From the NCBI RefSeq assembly GCF_013744875.1, contig NZ_CP059399.1, positions 2,914,001 through 2,978,000 of the forward strand: DNA of 64,000 nt, given 5' to 3'. Below, piece by piece: positions 17,167 through 24,960 of the stretch (position 1 is its first letter; each line of letters starts with the position of its first letter). The notes under the pieces were generated by a model. It was not told the origin of the DNA. It saw only the letters and a list, made by a program, of their open reading frames with translations, and searched no databases. The stretch is from Nocardia huaxiensis (GTDB lineage Bacteria; Actinomycetota; Actinomycetes; Mycobacteriales; Mycobacteriaceae). Made by a program: the position numbers and the translations under genes.

Positions 17167-18024
17167 ATGAAAGGATCCGCACTCGTGCGACTCAGAGCAG
17201 CCACGGCAGCACTATGTGCGGTTGCCGCAACCCTGTTGGTCTTTCCCCCGTCCGCGAACGCGTGGGGCACGCAGGGGCACAACACCGTGGGCGCCATCGC
17301 CGACCTGCGCCTGAGTGCCACGGCCCGAACCGAGGTCTCCCGCCTCCTTTCCGGCGAGCCCGACCCCACCCTCGCAGGCGTCTCCACCTGGGCCGACGAG
17401 ATCCGCGCCACCGACCCTGACCTCGGAAAGCGCTCCGCCCCCTGGCATTACGTGAACATTGCCGAGAACAACTGCGTTTACAACCCGGCGGTGAACGGCA
17501 ATGACGGCTCGAATGTCATCGAGGCCCTGCGCACCCAATCCGCCACCCTCGCCGACCGCACCCAGCCGGATTCGGTCCGCCGCCAAGCCCTGAAGTTCAT
17601 CGTCCACTTCACCGGCGACATCCACCAGCCCATGCACGCCGGCTACGCCCGCGACCGCGGCGGCAACAATATCGAACTCCGCTACCTCGGCAAGAACACC
17701 AACCTGCACGCGATCTGGGACAGCGGCCTGCTCGACACCCTTCAGCTAAACGACGCCGCCGAACTCGAACGCCTACTGTCCCTCCCCGCCCCCAACCTCC
17801 CTGCCGTACAAACGAATACCGCCCCCGTCCAATGGGCCCAATACAGCTGCCGCATCGCCCTCACCCCAGGCGTCTACCCCGACTCCTCCACCATCGGCGA
17901 CGACTACACCCGCCAATTCCTCCCCATAGCCGAAACCCAGCTCCGCCTGGCGGGCGAACGCCTCGGCCAACTCCTCAACACCCTCCTGGACCCCACCGCC
18001 GGAACCATCGTCACCGGCTCCTGA
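17167..18024 (+). CDS. Secreted S1/P1-type nuclease
   Basis: A 285-residue zinc-dependent nuclease of the S1/P1 family acting on single-stranded nucleic acid or 3'-nucleotides. The signal peptide ends SANA and cleavage would expose Trp33 of WGTQGH as the mature N terminus. In this family the N-terminal Trp itself binds zinc, so the predicted cut is exactly right. Other ligands are visible: Asp in TWADEIR, His in WHYVN, the HFTGDIHQPMHAG motif, and His and Asp in NLHAIWDSG. Nucleotide scavenging is a likely role. A strong terminator follows at once. Confidence 0.92.
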   Translation: MKGSALVRLRAATAALCAVAATLLVFPPSANAWGTQGHNTVGAIADLRLSATARTEVSRLLSGEPDPTLAGVSTWADEIRATDPDLGKRSAPWHYVNIAENNCVYNPAVNGNDGSNVIEALRTQSATLADRTQPDSVRRQALKFIVHFTGDIHQPMHAGYARDRGGNNIELRYLGKNTNLHAIWDSGLLDTLQLNDAAELERLLSLPAPNLPAVQTNTAPVQWAQYSCRIALTPGVYPDSSTIGDDYTRQFLPIAETQLRLAGERLGQLLNTLLDPTAGTIVTGS

Positions 18025-18030
18025 ACGCCG

Positions 18031-18067
18031 AAAACCGGTGCGAGACCCACAGTCTCGCACCGGTTTT
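18031..18067. terminator. Strong terminator between convergent genes
   Basis: A perfect 16-bp stem (AAAACCGGTGCGAGAC / GTCTCGCACCGGTTTT) with loop CCACA, between the nuclease gene and the leftward ~130-aa paralogue. A related hairpin follows the second paralogue. Confidence 0.85.
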
Positions 18068-18084
18068 CCTCACTGATTCAACTC

Positions 18085-18486
18085 CTACACGGTCCCGAGG
18101 GCGGCGCTGATCTTGTGAGCCATCGCGGCAACCGCAGGGGTCGGCTGCCCCTTGGCATAGGCGGCAGACTCGACGGCGATCGTGACGATGGTCTGGAAGT
18201 TGTCGGCCTCAGCAGGATCCTGAGCCCGCAGCAGTGCCACAGCCGCGCTCAACGCCGGCAACACCTGCTCGGCCAACTCCGCAGTGTTCTTGCCGGACAA
18301 CTGAATATCCCGCGACTTCGCGGCAAGCACATGCCCGCACAGCCCGGTCGCCGAGGTCAACGCGATGGAAGCCCGCGAAACCCCCTTGTGCGGCGCCCCC
18401 GCCGCCGACATCAGCGACACCGCCCCATACGCAGCGGTCCGCAACGTGCTGTTGTCATGAGCGGTGAGAGTGACGGTGGCAGACAT
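18085..18486 (-). CDS. Conserved ~130-aa actinobacterial protein, twin A
   Basis: A 133-residue, all-helical-looking cytoplasmic protein beginning MSATVTLTAHDNSTLRTAAY. Conserved stretches shared with twin B are NSTLRTAAYGAVSL, ASIALTSATGL, GHVLAAKSRDI, GKNTAELA, QVLPAL, QDPAEADNFQT and AMAHKI. AAGGAG lies eight bases before the ATG. I do not know a function; similar proteins occur in Streptomyces and relatives. There is no signal, membrane segment or catalytic motif. The upstream repeat array and the leader TCCTTCGAAGCGGTG are shared with twin B, so both are probably under one regulator. Confidence 0.75.
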   Translation of the reverse strand: MSATVTLTAHDNSTLRTAAYGAVSLMSAAGAPHKGVSRASIALTSATGLCGHVLAAKSRDIQLSGKNTAELAEQVLPALSAAVALLRAQDPAEADNFQTIVTIAVESAAYAKGQPTPAVAAMAHKISAALGTV

Positions 18487-18550
18487 GATGTGTACTCCTT
18501 CGAAGCGGTGCTTGTCTCGGCCGATTCCGTTGTGGCTCCGGCCCGTTGTC

Positions 18551-18607
18551 CTTGATGTACACACTGTCGCCGCTCCGCCTGACACAGCACTGACACCACC
18601 CTGACAC
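18551..18607 (-). promoter_or_regulatory. 11-bp-phased GTGTCAG repeats and promoter of twin A
   Basis: On the minus strand GTGTCAG occurs three times at exact 11-base steps (complements of 18601-18607, 18590-18596 and 18579-18585). Seven bases after the last repeat begins a block conserved with twin B (GGCGACAGTGTGT, then CATCAAG; 18551-18571), which contains the -10-like GACAGT (18563-18568). Heptamer direct repeats with 11-base phasing just upstream of the -10 are the signature of SARP/BTAD-type activators. The regulator itself is not in the window. Confidence 0.65.
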
Positions 18608-18640
18608 CCCCGCGCCACCGAGAAAGCCCTCGCCACAACC

Positions 18641-19306
18641 CTATTCAGCCAGCAGCCGACCGGTGAACCCAGCATCGACCAGGCGCCCGTACGCCGCCCG
18701 AACCTCCTCCGGCACAACCTGTTCCACAGCCCACCCCTTCGCCGGATACACCCACACCCGCTGGGTGTCACCCACCAACATGTTCACAACCCGATCCACA
18801 TCCCCGATCCCGGCAACATACTCATCGAGCCCGAGCGGAAGCGACCCGCAAATCACATCCACCCCCGGCCACCGCTTCCGGCAAATCCCATAACCCCGCC
18901 GCTGCTGATACGGCCGAGAAATCAACATGACCGACTTGATCGAATCCGCAATCCCGAGGCCCTCCAACAGCGCCCGGCTGAAGTCGATGTTGTCTCCCGT
19001 GTTGGTAGCCAGGAGCTCGATCAGCACCGCATCCGCGGGTACCCCAAGCTCGAGAGCCCGCTCCCGAAAATGCACAGCCTCTCCGCGCGGAAACCGCTCC
19101 ACCGTCGTAGGAGCATTCGCCCCGCTGAAAACTATCAGTGGCAGCATCCCCGCGTGATAGAGCTCGGCCGCATGGATGGCGACTCCGATGTCGTGCCCAC
19201 CCAACCCGATCCCCACGTCAACCGCCCGCACCTCGTGATGCATCTGGTTGTACTCCCATAGGATTTCGACATCCGCGCGAAACTCCGCAGGCAACCGCGT
19301 CACCAT
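18641..19306 (-). CDS. YdcF-like protein (DUF218)
   Basis: A 221-residue protein of the DUF218/YdcF fold. Signature stretches are VDVGIGLGGHDIGVAIHAAELY, LIVFSGANAPTT, GEAVHFRERALELGVPADAV, ATNTGDNIDFSRALL and VMLISRPYQQRRGY. Family members bind S-adenosylmethionine or act in envelope metabolism, but the physiological reaction is unknown. It has no membrane helix, unlike the longer SanA/ElyC types. The ATG (complement of 19304-19306) has GAGGGA nine bases upstream. It follows the GntR gene by 11 bases on the same strand, so the two form an operon. Confidence 0.85.
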   Translation of the reverse strand: MVTRLPAEFRADVEILWEYNQMHHEVRAVDVGIGLGGHDIGVAIHAAELYHAGMLPLIVFSGANAPTTVERFPRGEAVHFRERALELGVPADAVLIELLATNTGDNIDFSRALLEGLGIADSIKSVMLISRPYQQRRGYGICRKRWPGVDVICGSLPLGLDEYVAGIGDVDRVVNMLVGDTQRVWVYPAKGWAVEQVVPEEVRAAYGRLVDAGFTGRLLAE

Positions 19307-19317
19307 CAGTCGGTCCC

Positions 19318-20088
19318 TCACTCCGGCAGCTTGAAGTCGTAAGTCCACGCGAATCGAGATCCCGCGTGGACGCCACGGGCGAACTCGATCAGCACATCGT
19401 TCGCCGTGTAGGTGCGTCGTTCGAGGACCATCACCGGTTCTCCGGCCGGAAGATCGAGGGTCGCAATCTCATCCGGCGTCGGCATGCGCGCGGAAAGCGA
19501 CTCGGAAATGTGATCGGGTTCGTAGCCCTGCAGGGTCAGCACCGCAAACCCGCCACCTGGACCGGCTGGGCCTGGAGCCGCGTCTACGAGAGGCGTTCCC
19601 GCAACGTGCTGGGGAAGGTAGTAGCTGGTGAGGGTATGCGTCGGTTGGCCGGCATCGCGCACTGTCCGGGCACGCTCATACACGGGCGAACCGACTTCCA
19701 GCCCAAAGGCTTTCGATACCTCCGCATCTGCCTCGACCAACGCGACGGTCTGTGTCTGATCGGTCCGGTTCCACGAGCGGCCGGATGCTTCGCGGTCGGC
19801 GGCGAACGCGACGGTGTCTCCGTACTTCCACTTCTGTTTCGAGTACCGCTCGATGCCGAGCCTCCGCATCGGCGGCCGTTCGCGAACGACAGTGCCGCGC
19901 CGCCGGATCGGCGTCACGAGTCCTTCTGCTTCGAGTAATCCGATCGCCTGGCGGACAGTCTTGATGTTCACGCCGTAGCGTTCGGCCAGCTCGTCTTGTT
20001 TGGGCAGCGTAGAGCCGGGAAGGTGCTCGCCGCGCTCGATCGCCTCCCGCAGGCGCGCAGCCAGCCCCCGGTATCCGGTGATGCTCAT
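19318..20088 (-). CDS. GntR/HutC-family transcriptional regulator with UTRA domain
   Basis: A 256-residue regulator. Residues ~1-70 are the winged helix (YRGLAARLREAIERGEHLPG, then LPKQDELAERYGVNIKTVRQAIGLLEAEGLV), and the C-terminal ~170 residues are a UTRA effector domain (GSPVYERARTVRDAGQPTHT, then YEPDHISESLSARMPT and GEPVMVLERRTYTANDVLIE). GGAGG precedes the ATG (complement of 20086-20088). It is divergent from the resolvase-like gene and leads the GntR-YdcF operon. The 14-base palindrome at 20194-20207 is a candidate operator. Confidence 0.9.
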   Translation of the reverse strand: MSITGYRGLAARLREAIERGEHLPGSTLPKQDELAERYGVNIKTVRQAIGLLEAEGLVTPIRRRGTVVRERPPMRRLGIERYSKQKWKYGDTVAFAADREASGRSWNRTDQTQTVALVEADAEVSKAFGLEVGSPVYERARTVRDAGQPTHTLTSYYLPQHVAGTPLVDAAPGPAGPGGGFAVLTLQGYEPDHISESLSARMPTPDEIATLDLPAGEPVMVLERRTYTANDVLIEFARGVHAGSRFAWTYDFKLPE

Positions 20089-20193
20089 CTGATACCTCCG
20101 CCTTCGTCTCGACGCTCCCCATAAGGCTAGCTGTACATATCGCACGCACCAGATAGGCCGAATAAAGCTGGTTGTAGCCACATCCTCTAGGCC

Positions 20194-20207
20194 CTATTCT
20201 TCAATAG
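20194..20207. promoter_or_regulatory. Candidate GntR operator in divergent intergenic region
   Basis: CTATT-CTTC-AATAG inverted repeat in a 170-base AT-richer divergent gap. A wider imperfect inverted repeat (AATAAAGCT at 20161, CTTTATT near 20214) surrounds it. The position between the regulator gene and its divergent neighbour suits autoregulation, but the match is short. Confidence 0.3.
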
Positions 20208-20258
20208 AGCTACCTTTATTTATGGTGTTGATCTCCGTCGGATGCGAGAGGATCCGAG

Positions 20259-20630
20259 ATGGGCTGGCGCACAAGGCTCGCGGAGTTTCCGGGTGGATGT
20301 TTCCTGCCGGTGAGGGGCGAGATGCGTTACAGGCCAACGGCACTGGGCTATATCCGAACCGACGTATCCGGGATCGGGCAACTCTGGGACGAATCCCAGA
20401 TCCGTGCGCTTGCCAGGCGTCTGGGCTACGACTTTGCCGGCGTTGTTGTCTACGACCCGACATGTGGTCGGCCGCCCTTGGCGCGATTGAAAGTTCAGGT
20501 GACCCTCCTCGATGCAGAAGCCGTCATCGTGCCCGGTGTCGAGCATTTCGAGGGTGGGCAAGTGCCTGGATCGCTTGTGGCGCGGGCGGATGTGATCACC
20601 TGCCACCCGGAGGAAACCTTCACGCGATAG
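20259..20630 (+). CDS. Serine-resolvase-like N-terminal-domain protein, probably non-catalytic
   Basis: A 123-residue protein. Residues ~28-110 follow the order of a resolvase catalytic domain (ALGYIRTDVSG, then DESQIRALARRLGYDFAGVVVYD, then LDAEAVIVPGVEHFEGGQV), but the catalytic Ser expected after YIR is not there and no HTH follows. It is therefore probably a regulatory or degenerate relative. Such short proteins are often seen beside GntR regulators in actinobacteria. The ATG at 20259 has GAGG eight bases upstream; MRYRPTALGY at 20322 is an alternative start. Confidence 0.6.
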   Translation: MGWRTRLAEFPGGCFLPVRGEMRYRPTALGYIRTDVSGIGQLWDESQIRALARRLGYDFAGVVVYDPTCGRPPLARLKVQVTLLDAEAVIVPGVEHFEGGQVPGSLVARADVITCHPEETFTR

Positions 20631-20691
20631 ACCTCGTCCGGTGTTGCTGTCGTTGGGGGTGGCCGCGGCGAGGATGGTGGCGGAGAACGCG

Positions 20692-20727
20692 AAAAGCCGG
20701 TGCGAGCTGGAGCTCACACCGGCTTTT
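20692..20727. terminator. Terminator next to twin B
   Basis: AAAAGCCGGTG ... CACCGGCTTTT hairpin with an inner GAGCT/AGCTC stem, between the rightward resolvase-like gene and leftward twin B. It resembles the hairpin after twin A, as expected if the whole unit was duplicated. Confidence 0.75.
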
Positions 20728-20736
20728 CGCGGTGGG

Positions 20737-21126
20737 TTACGCGGCGTCGAGGGCCGCGATGATCTTGTGGGCCATGGCGGTTACGGCGGGGGTGGGCTGG
20801 CCCTTGGTGTAGAGGGCGGCATCCACGGCGGTTGTGATGATGGTGCGGAAGTTGTCGGCCTCGGCGGGGTCCTGGGTCTGCAGCAGGGTCATGGCGGCGG
20901 TGAGGGCCGGGAGGACCTGGTCGGCGAGTTCGGCGGTGTTCTTGCCGGGGAGGTGGATGTCGCGGGACTTGGCGGCGAGGACGTGGCCGGACAGGCCGGT
21001 GGCGGAGGTGAGGGCGATGGAGGCCTGGGAGATGCCCTTGGCGCCGGCGGAGGCGAGGAGGGAGACCGCGCCGTAGGCGGCGGTGCGGAGGGTGCTGTTG
21101 TCCTGGGCGGTGAGGGTGGCGGACAT
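20737..21126 (-). CDS. Conserved ~130-aa actinobacterial protein, twin B
   Basis: A 129-residue paralogue of the product of 18085-18486, beginning MSATLTAQDNSTLRTAAY. It shares most residues with twin A and has a three- or four-residue gap after the first helix (LLASAGAKGISQ against LMSAAGAPHKGVSR). The start has AAGGAG eight bases upstream. Function is unknown. Upstream it carries four 11-bp-phased repeats instead of three. Both copies look intact, so they may be co-regulated partners and not a live/dead pair. Confidence 0.75.
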   Translation of the reverse strand: MSATLTAQDNSTLRTAAYGAVSLLASAGAKGISQASIALTSATGLSGHVLAAKSRDIHLPGKNTAELADQVLPALTAAMTLLQTQDPAEADNFRTIITTAVDAALYTKGQPTPAVTAMAHKIIAALDAA

Positions 21127-21187
21127 GGTGTGCTCCTTCGAAGCGGTGATGTTCGGTCCGGAACCCCTGTGGTTCCGGGCCGTTCGG

Positions 21188-21255
21188 CTTGATGAACACA
21201 CTGTCGCCGGGTTGGCTGACATGGGACTGACACCGCCCTGACGGTCCGCTGACAC
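21188..21255 (-). promoter_or_regulatory. 11-bp-phased repeats and promoter of twin B
   Basis: Minus-strand heptamers GTGTCAG, CCGTCAG, GTGTCAG and ATGTCAG (complements of 21249-21255, 21238-21244, 21227-21233 and 21216-21222), each exactly 11 bases apart. Seven bases later the block GGCGACAGTGTGT...CATCAAG (21188-21208) repeats the promoter block of twin A, with the same spacing. Confidence 0.65.
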
Positions 21256-21276
21256 GGGTTTGCCAGTGGTGACCGA

Positions 21277-21855
21277 TCAGTTGTGGCAGGTGTCCTGATC
21301 GGAGTAGAGGAGCAGCGCGGTCACGGTCTGGCTGCCCTTGCCGCTCTGGGTGATTCCCATGAATCCGTAGTGGAATCCCGGCTGGTCGGGGACGGCGGCG
21401 GAACTCCAGTTCACGCCCAGACGCAGGGTGGGGTAGGCGTCGCGGACCTGGTCGACGGTGGAGCCGATCTTGATTCCCTCAGGGGTTCGGACCTGCGCCG
21501 ACTTGTCCGGGAACAGGGCGACGACCTTGCCGTCGTTGAGATATCCGTTGCCGGTGGACCAGAACCGGAAACCGGCGCATCCGACCATGGTGCCGCCGTC
21601 GTCGAGTATGCCGCGCGGCTTGCCGTTGTTCCGGGCGGTTTCTTCGGTCCAGTCGGCGCCGAGGTCGAGGCCGCGGTAGCCGGTCGGACCGAGGATTTCG
21701 GTCTCGGACGTGGCCGGGCTCAGCGGCTGCATGGCCGCGAGCGGATCCCGTTCCGCCGCAGGGGATTCGGAGACGCTGTCACTGCCGCAGGCCGTGAGCC
21801 CGGTGATGAGGGCGACAGCGGCCAAGGTGGCGCCGATGGTCTGCTTGATGCGCAT
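21277..21855 (-). CDS. Putative lipoprotein of unknown function
   Basis: A 192-residue exported protein with a lipobox LTACG (Cys23) after a short signal (IGATLAAVALITG). The mature part has a Ser/Glu/Pro-rich tether (residues ~24-50) and one domain with GYRGLDLGADW, GGTMVGCAGFRFWS, GTPEG-like RTPEGIKIGSTVDQVRDAYP and LLLYSDQDTC. The stretch IKIGSTVDQVRDAYP is the pattern seen in many exported actinobacterial proteins with a BLIP/SmpA-like repeat. Two Cys residues may pair. No function can be assigned. Confidence 0.75.
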   Translation of the reverse strand: MRIKQTIGATLAAVALITGLTACGSDSVSESPAAERDPLAAMQPLSPATSETEILGPTGYRGLDLGADWTEETARNNGKPRGILDDGGTMVGCAGFRFWSTGNGYLNDGKVVALFPDKSAQVRTPEGIKIGSTVDQVRDAYPTLRLGVNWSSAAVPDQPGFHYGFMGITQSGKGSQTVTALLLYSDQDTCHN

Positions 21856-21975
21856 GAGGGTTCCTCGCGGTCGGGCGTCGAGCCCCCGGCTCGATCGTTA
21901 TCTGTCGGCGTTGATCATGTTCGGCCGACCTTGCGGAACGCCCAACGACCGCTTAAGAACGAATCCCGGAACGAG

Positions 21976-22009
21976 AACCGGCGCGGACCTCGAAAGGTCC
22001 GCGCCGGTT
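21976..22009 (-). terminator. Terminator of the fadE operon
   Basis: A perfect 15-bp stem AACCGGCGCGGACCT / AGGTCCGCGCCGGTT with loop CGAA, 17 bases beyond the fadE23 stop on the minus strand. Confidence 0.85.
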
Positions 22010-22025
22010 TCCGTTGTGCCAGTGC

Positions 22026-23255
22026 TTACTTCAGCTTGTCCGAGGACAGCCCCAGGACGCGGCGGGCCACGATGAGCTGCTGGATCTGCTGGGTGCCCTC
22101 GAAGATGTCCAGAATCTTCGAGTCGCGGCCCCACTTCTCCAGCAGGGTGCGCTGGGAGTAGCCGGTGGCGCCGGCTAGCTCGACGGCCTTCAGCGTCACA
22201 TCGGTGCCCATGCGGCCGGCCTTGGCCTTGGACATGGACGCCTCGAGGGAGTTCGGCTTCTTGTTGTCGGCCATCCAGGCGGCGCGCAGCGAGAGCAGGT
22301 AGGCCGACTCGTAATCGGCTTCCATGCGCAGGAATTCGGCGGCGGCGGCGTGCTGGTTGTTGGCCGGCTTGTCGTAGCTGATCTCGACGCCCGCGTCCTC
22401 GAGGACCTTGCGGAGCTCTTCGAGGGCGGCGCGACCGACACCGACGGCCATGGCGGCCACGAGGGGACGGGTGTTGTCGAACGTCTGCATGACGCCCGCG
22501 AAACCCTTCTCCACGTTGACTTCCGGCGAACCGAGGATGTTGTCCTTCGGAATCCGGCAGTCCTCGAAGCGGATCTCCGCGGTGTCGGACGCCTTGATGC
22601 CGAGCTTGTGCTCGAGGCGGGACACGGTGAGGCCCTTGGCATCCCGCGGCACCACGAACGACTTGATGGCCGCGCGACCCAGCGAGCGGTCCACGGACGC
22701 CCACACCACGATGTGGGTGGCGCGGGAACCGGCCGTCACGAAGATCTTGGTGCCGTTGAGGACCCACTCGTCACCGTCGAGGGTGGCGGTGGCGGTGACG
22801 GCGGCCGAGTCGGAACCGAAGGACGGTTCGGTGATGGCCATGGCGGCCCACACCTTGCCGAAACGCTTCAGCTGCTCGTCGGTGGCGACCGCGGCGATGG
22901 CGGCGTTGCCCAGACCCTGGTAGGGGATCGACAGCATGAGGCCGACGTCGCCCCACGAGGTCTCCAGCGCGTTCATCAGCGCGGACATATTGCCGCCGTT
23001 GGTGTTTCCGAGCAGCTCGGTGGCGTGGGCGTCGCCCTCACCCTCGACCTGACGGCCACCGGTGGCGCCGGAAACCTGCTCGGTGCCCGAGTCGGACAGG
23101 CCCTCGACCATGGCGGCCATGGTGTCCAGCTCGACCGGGTACTCGTGCTCGGCGAGGTCGTACTTGCGCGACGCCGGGCGGAAGATCTCGGCGGCGACCT
23201 GGTGGGCCTGGTTGGCGCTGGCCCGCAGCTTCTTGGGGAGTTCGAGATTGATCAT
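22026..23255 (-). CDS. fadE23: Acyl-CoA dehydrogenase, FadE23-like
   Basis: A 409-residue FAD-dependent acyl-CoA dehydrogenase. Visible landmarks are the FAD-binding AMAITEPSFGSDSAAV, FVTAGSRATHIVVWA, RLEHKLGIKASDTAEIRFEDCRI given in parts, and the C-terminal DIFEGTQQIQQLIVAR, whose Glu is in the usual catalytic-base position. It follows the FadE24-like gene by 77 bases on the same strand. This is the order of fadE24-fadE23 (Rv3139-Rv3140) in Mycobacterium tuberculosis, which is why I use the name; hisN nearby (Rv3137) supports it. An unusual Gly/Glu-rich stretch (VSGATGGRQVEGEGDAHATE) lies in the N-terminal helical domain. Confidence 0.85.
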   Translation of the reverse strand: MINLELPKKLRASANQAHQVAAEIFRPASRKYDLAEHEYPVELDTMAAMVEGLSDSGTEQVSGATGGRQVEGEGDAHATELLGNTNGGNMSALMNALETSWGDVGLMLSIPYQGLGNAAIAAVATDEQLKRFGKVWAAMAITEPSFGSDSAAVTATATLDGDEWVLNGTKIFVTAGSRATHIVVWASVDRSLGRAAIKSFVVPRDAKGLTVSRLEHKLGIKASDTAEIRFEDCRIPKDNILGSPEVNVEKGFAGVMQTFDNTRPLVAAMAVGVGRAALEELRKVLEDAGVEISYDKPANNQHAAAAEFLRMEADYESAYLLSLRAAWMADNKKPNSLEASMSKAKAGRMGTDVTLKAVELAGATGYSQRTLLEKWGRDSKILDIFEGTQQIQQLIVARRVLGLSSDKLK

Positions 23256-23332
23256 GAGTGGTCTCTCCGTTGAGGATTCGTCCAGCGCCGCGTAGCGGCT
23301 CGATACAAGGGTGGCGGCGGGGACGAGGCGGG

Positions 23333-24721
23333 CTAGATGAGGACGATGCCTTCGGCGACGCCGACGGCGCGGAGATCGCGGTACCAGCGCTCGACCGGGT
23401 GCTCCTTGGTGAAGCCGTGGCCACCCAGCAGCTGCACGCCGTCGAGACCGATCTGCATGCCCTTGTCGGTGGCCAGCTTCTTGGCCAGCGCCGCCTCGCG
23501 AGCGAACGACAGCCCCTGCTCCGCGCGTGACGCACCCCGCAGAGTCACGAGACGAAGACCATCCAGCTCGATGGCCATATTGGCGACCATGAAGGCGACC
23601 GCCTGACGATGCGCGATCGGCTCGCCGAACGCCTCGCGCTCCTTCACATACGGAATCACGTAGTCCAGCACGGCCTGACCGGTGCCGACCGCCAGCGACG
23701 CCCAGCCCAGGCGGGCCAGCCGCACGGCGTCGGCGTAATCCTCGGCGCGCTGCGCGACCTCGGCATCGCCCAGGATCGCGTTGGTGGAGACCGCGACATT
23801 GTTCAGCAGCAGGCGGCCCAGACCGGCGGCCCGCAGACCCATCGACGGATCCGCCTCGATCACAACACCTTCGGTGTCGGCCTCGACGATGAAGAACGCC
23901 GGACGACCATCCAGCTCGGCGGCGACGATGAACAGCTCGGCGTCACCGGCGGCCGGAACCAGGCTCTTCACGCCATTGAGGCGGTAGCCCGACGGCGAAC
24001 GAGTGGCCTTGGTCTTCAGCGCGAACGGATCGAACAGCGCCTGCGGCTCGGCGATGACGACCGCCGACTGCGGCACGTTCTCGCCGGTGTAGGCGCCCAG
24101 GTAGGTCTTCTGCTGCGCGTCGGTGCCCCACTGCGACAGCGCGACCGCGACACCGCTCGGCGCCAGGATCGGCAGCGCCAGGCCCATGTCGCCGTGCGCC
24201 AGCGCCTCGGCGACCAGCGAGTTGGTGACCGCGCCGCGCTCGGAGGCGGCACCCTCGAGCTCCTCCGGCACATTGATCAGGGTGATGCCGAGCTCGGCCG
24301 CGCGCTCCAGCAGATCACGCGGAGCCTTGGCGGCATTGTCGGCGTCGTAGGCGGCCGGGCGCAGGATCTCACCGGCGAACTCGCGGACCGTCTCGACGAT
24401 CATCTGCTGCTCGTCGGTCGGAGTCAGGTCGAAGTAGTCCTTCTTACGGGACTCGTTGGCGGGCAGCCGCTTCGGCGCTCCACCACCGGAGACCTTCTCG
24501 AACGCGCGGGTGGCGGCGCCGAGCGTGCGGAAACCGGTCTTCGTGCCCTCGTACGTAAGCCGCTCGATGGGCTTGCGCAGGTTGTACTTCTCCGCGAGTT
24601 CCGACCCCGTGATGGTCGTCATGACCCGCATCGCCGTGCCCATCCAGTCGCGCTTGACCGGGTTCAGGCCAACAGCGGAAGTATCCGGACGTCGCTTCTT
24701 TGCGGTGTCTCGAGTGCTCAT
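23333..24721 (-). CDS. fadE24: Acyl-CoA dehydrogenase, FadE24-like
   Basis: A 462-residue acyl-CoA dehydrogenase with a long basic N-terminal extension (~95 residues: KKRRPDTSAVGLNPVKRDWM...) before the fold (LTPTDEQQMIVETVREFAGE). The ATG (complement of 24719-24721) gives a length close to mycobacterial FadE24, and longer in-frame starts would run through the operator. LGGHGFTKEHPVERWYRDLR is the standard C-terminal motif, but the protein stops at VAEGIVLI, so it lacks the usual GTxxIQ and following helix. It may work in a complex with FadE23. Two palindromes upstream suggest TetR-type control. Confidence 0.85.
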   Translation of the reverse strand: MSTRDTAKKRRPDTSAVGLNPVKRDWMGTAMRVMTTITGSELAEKYNLRKPIERLTYEGTKTGFRTLGAATRAFEKVSGGGAPKRLPANESRKKDYFDLTPTDEQQMIVETVREFAGEILRPAAYDADNAAKAPRDLLERAAELGITLINVPEELEGAASERGAVTNSLVAEALAHGDMGLALPILAPSGVAVALSQWGTDAQQKTYLGAYTGENVPQSAVVIAEPQALFDPFALKTKATRSPSGYRLNGVKSLVPAAGDAELFIVAAELDGRPAFFIVEADTEGVVIEADPSMGLRAAGLGRLLLNNVAVSTNAILGDAEVAQRAEDYADAVRLARLGWASLAVGTGQAVLDYVIPYVKEREAFGEPIAHRQAVAFMVANMAIELDGLRLVTLRGASRAEQGLSFAREAALAKKLATDKGMQIGLDGVQLLGGHGFTKEHPVERWYRDLRAVGVAEGIVLI

Positions 24722-24766
24722 AATCACCAGTTTTCTTGAGAGTGGAGGGTGATCCTGCCCAGCAAT

Positions 24767-24803
24767 CTTACTCCTGAGTAAGACTATCTTACTCCAGAGT
24801 AAG
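24767..24803 (-). promoter_or_regulatory. Double palindromic operator upstream of fadE24-fadE23
   Basis: CTTACTCCTGAGTAAG (24767-24782) and CTTACTCCAGAGTAAG (24788-24803): two perfect-arm palindromes of the form CTTACTC-nn-GAGTAAG, 21 bases centre to centre, so on the same DNA face. They lie 46-82 bases upstream of the fadE24 start in the 239-base divergent gap. Size and symmetry suit a TetR-type dimer binding twice. Confidence 0.75.
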
Positions 24804-24960
24804 AACAACCGTCGAGGGTTGTCGAATCGGCAGGTGGAGGCGGTGGTTTGCGAAGGCGGGCGGAGTTGTCGGGAAATAGTGAAACAAACATCCTTCAAAC
24901 GGGTGGCGAGTGGGCTACCGTGGCGCGCACCAATGTCCCCCATAAGGAAGGCCCTGTCAT

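Noticed and set aside
20259..20630. An active serine recombinase
   Set aside because: The serine expected after the first strand is missing, there is no DNA-binding domain and no repeats of the recombinase-site kind beside it.
18551..21255. A CRISPR array, because of regularly spaced repeats
   Set aside because: The repeats are seven bases at 11-base steps with four-base gaps, too short for spacers, and no cas genes are present. They fit a promoter operator.
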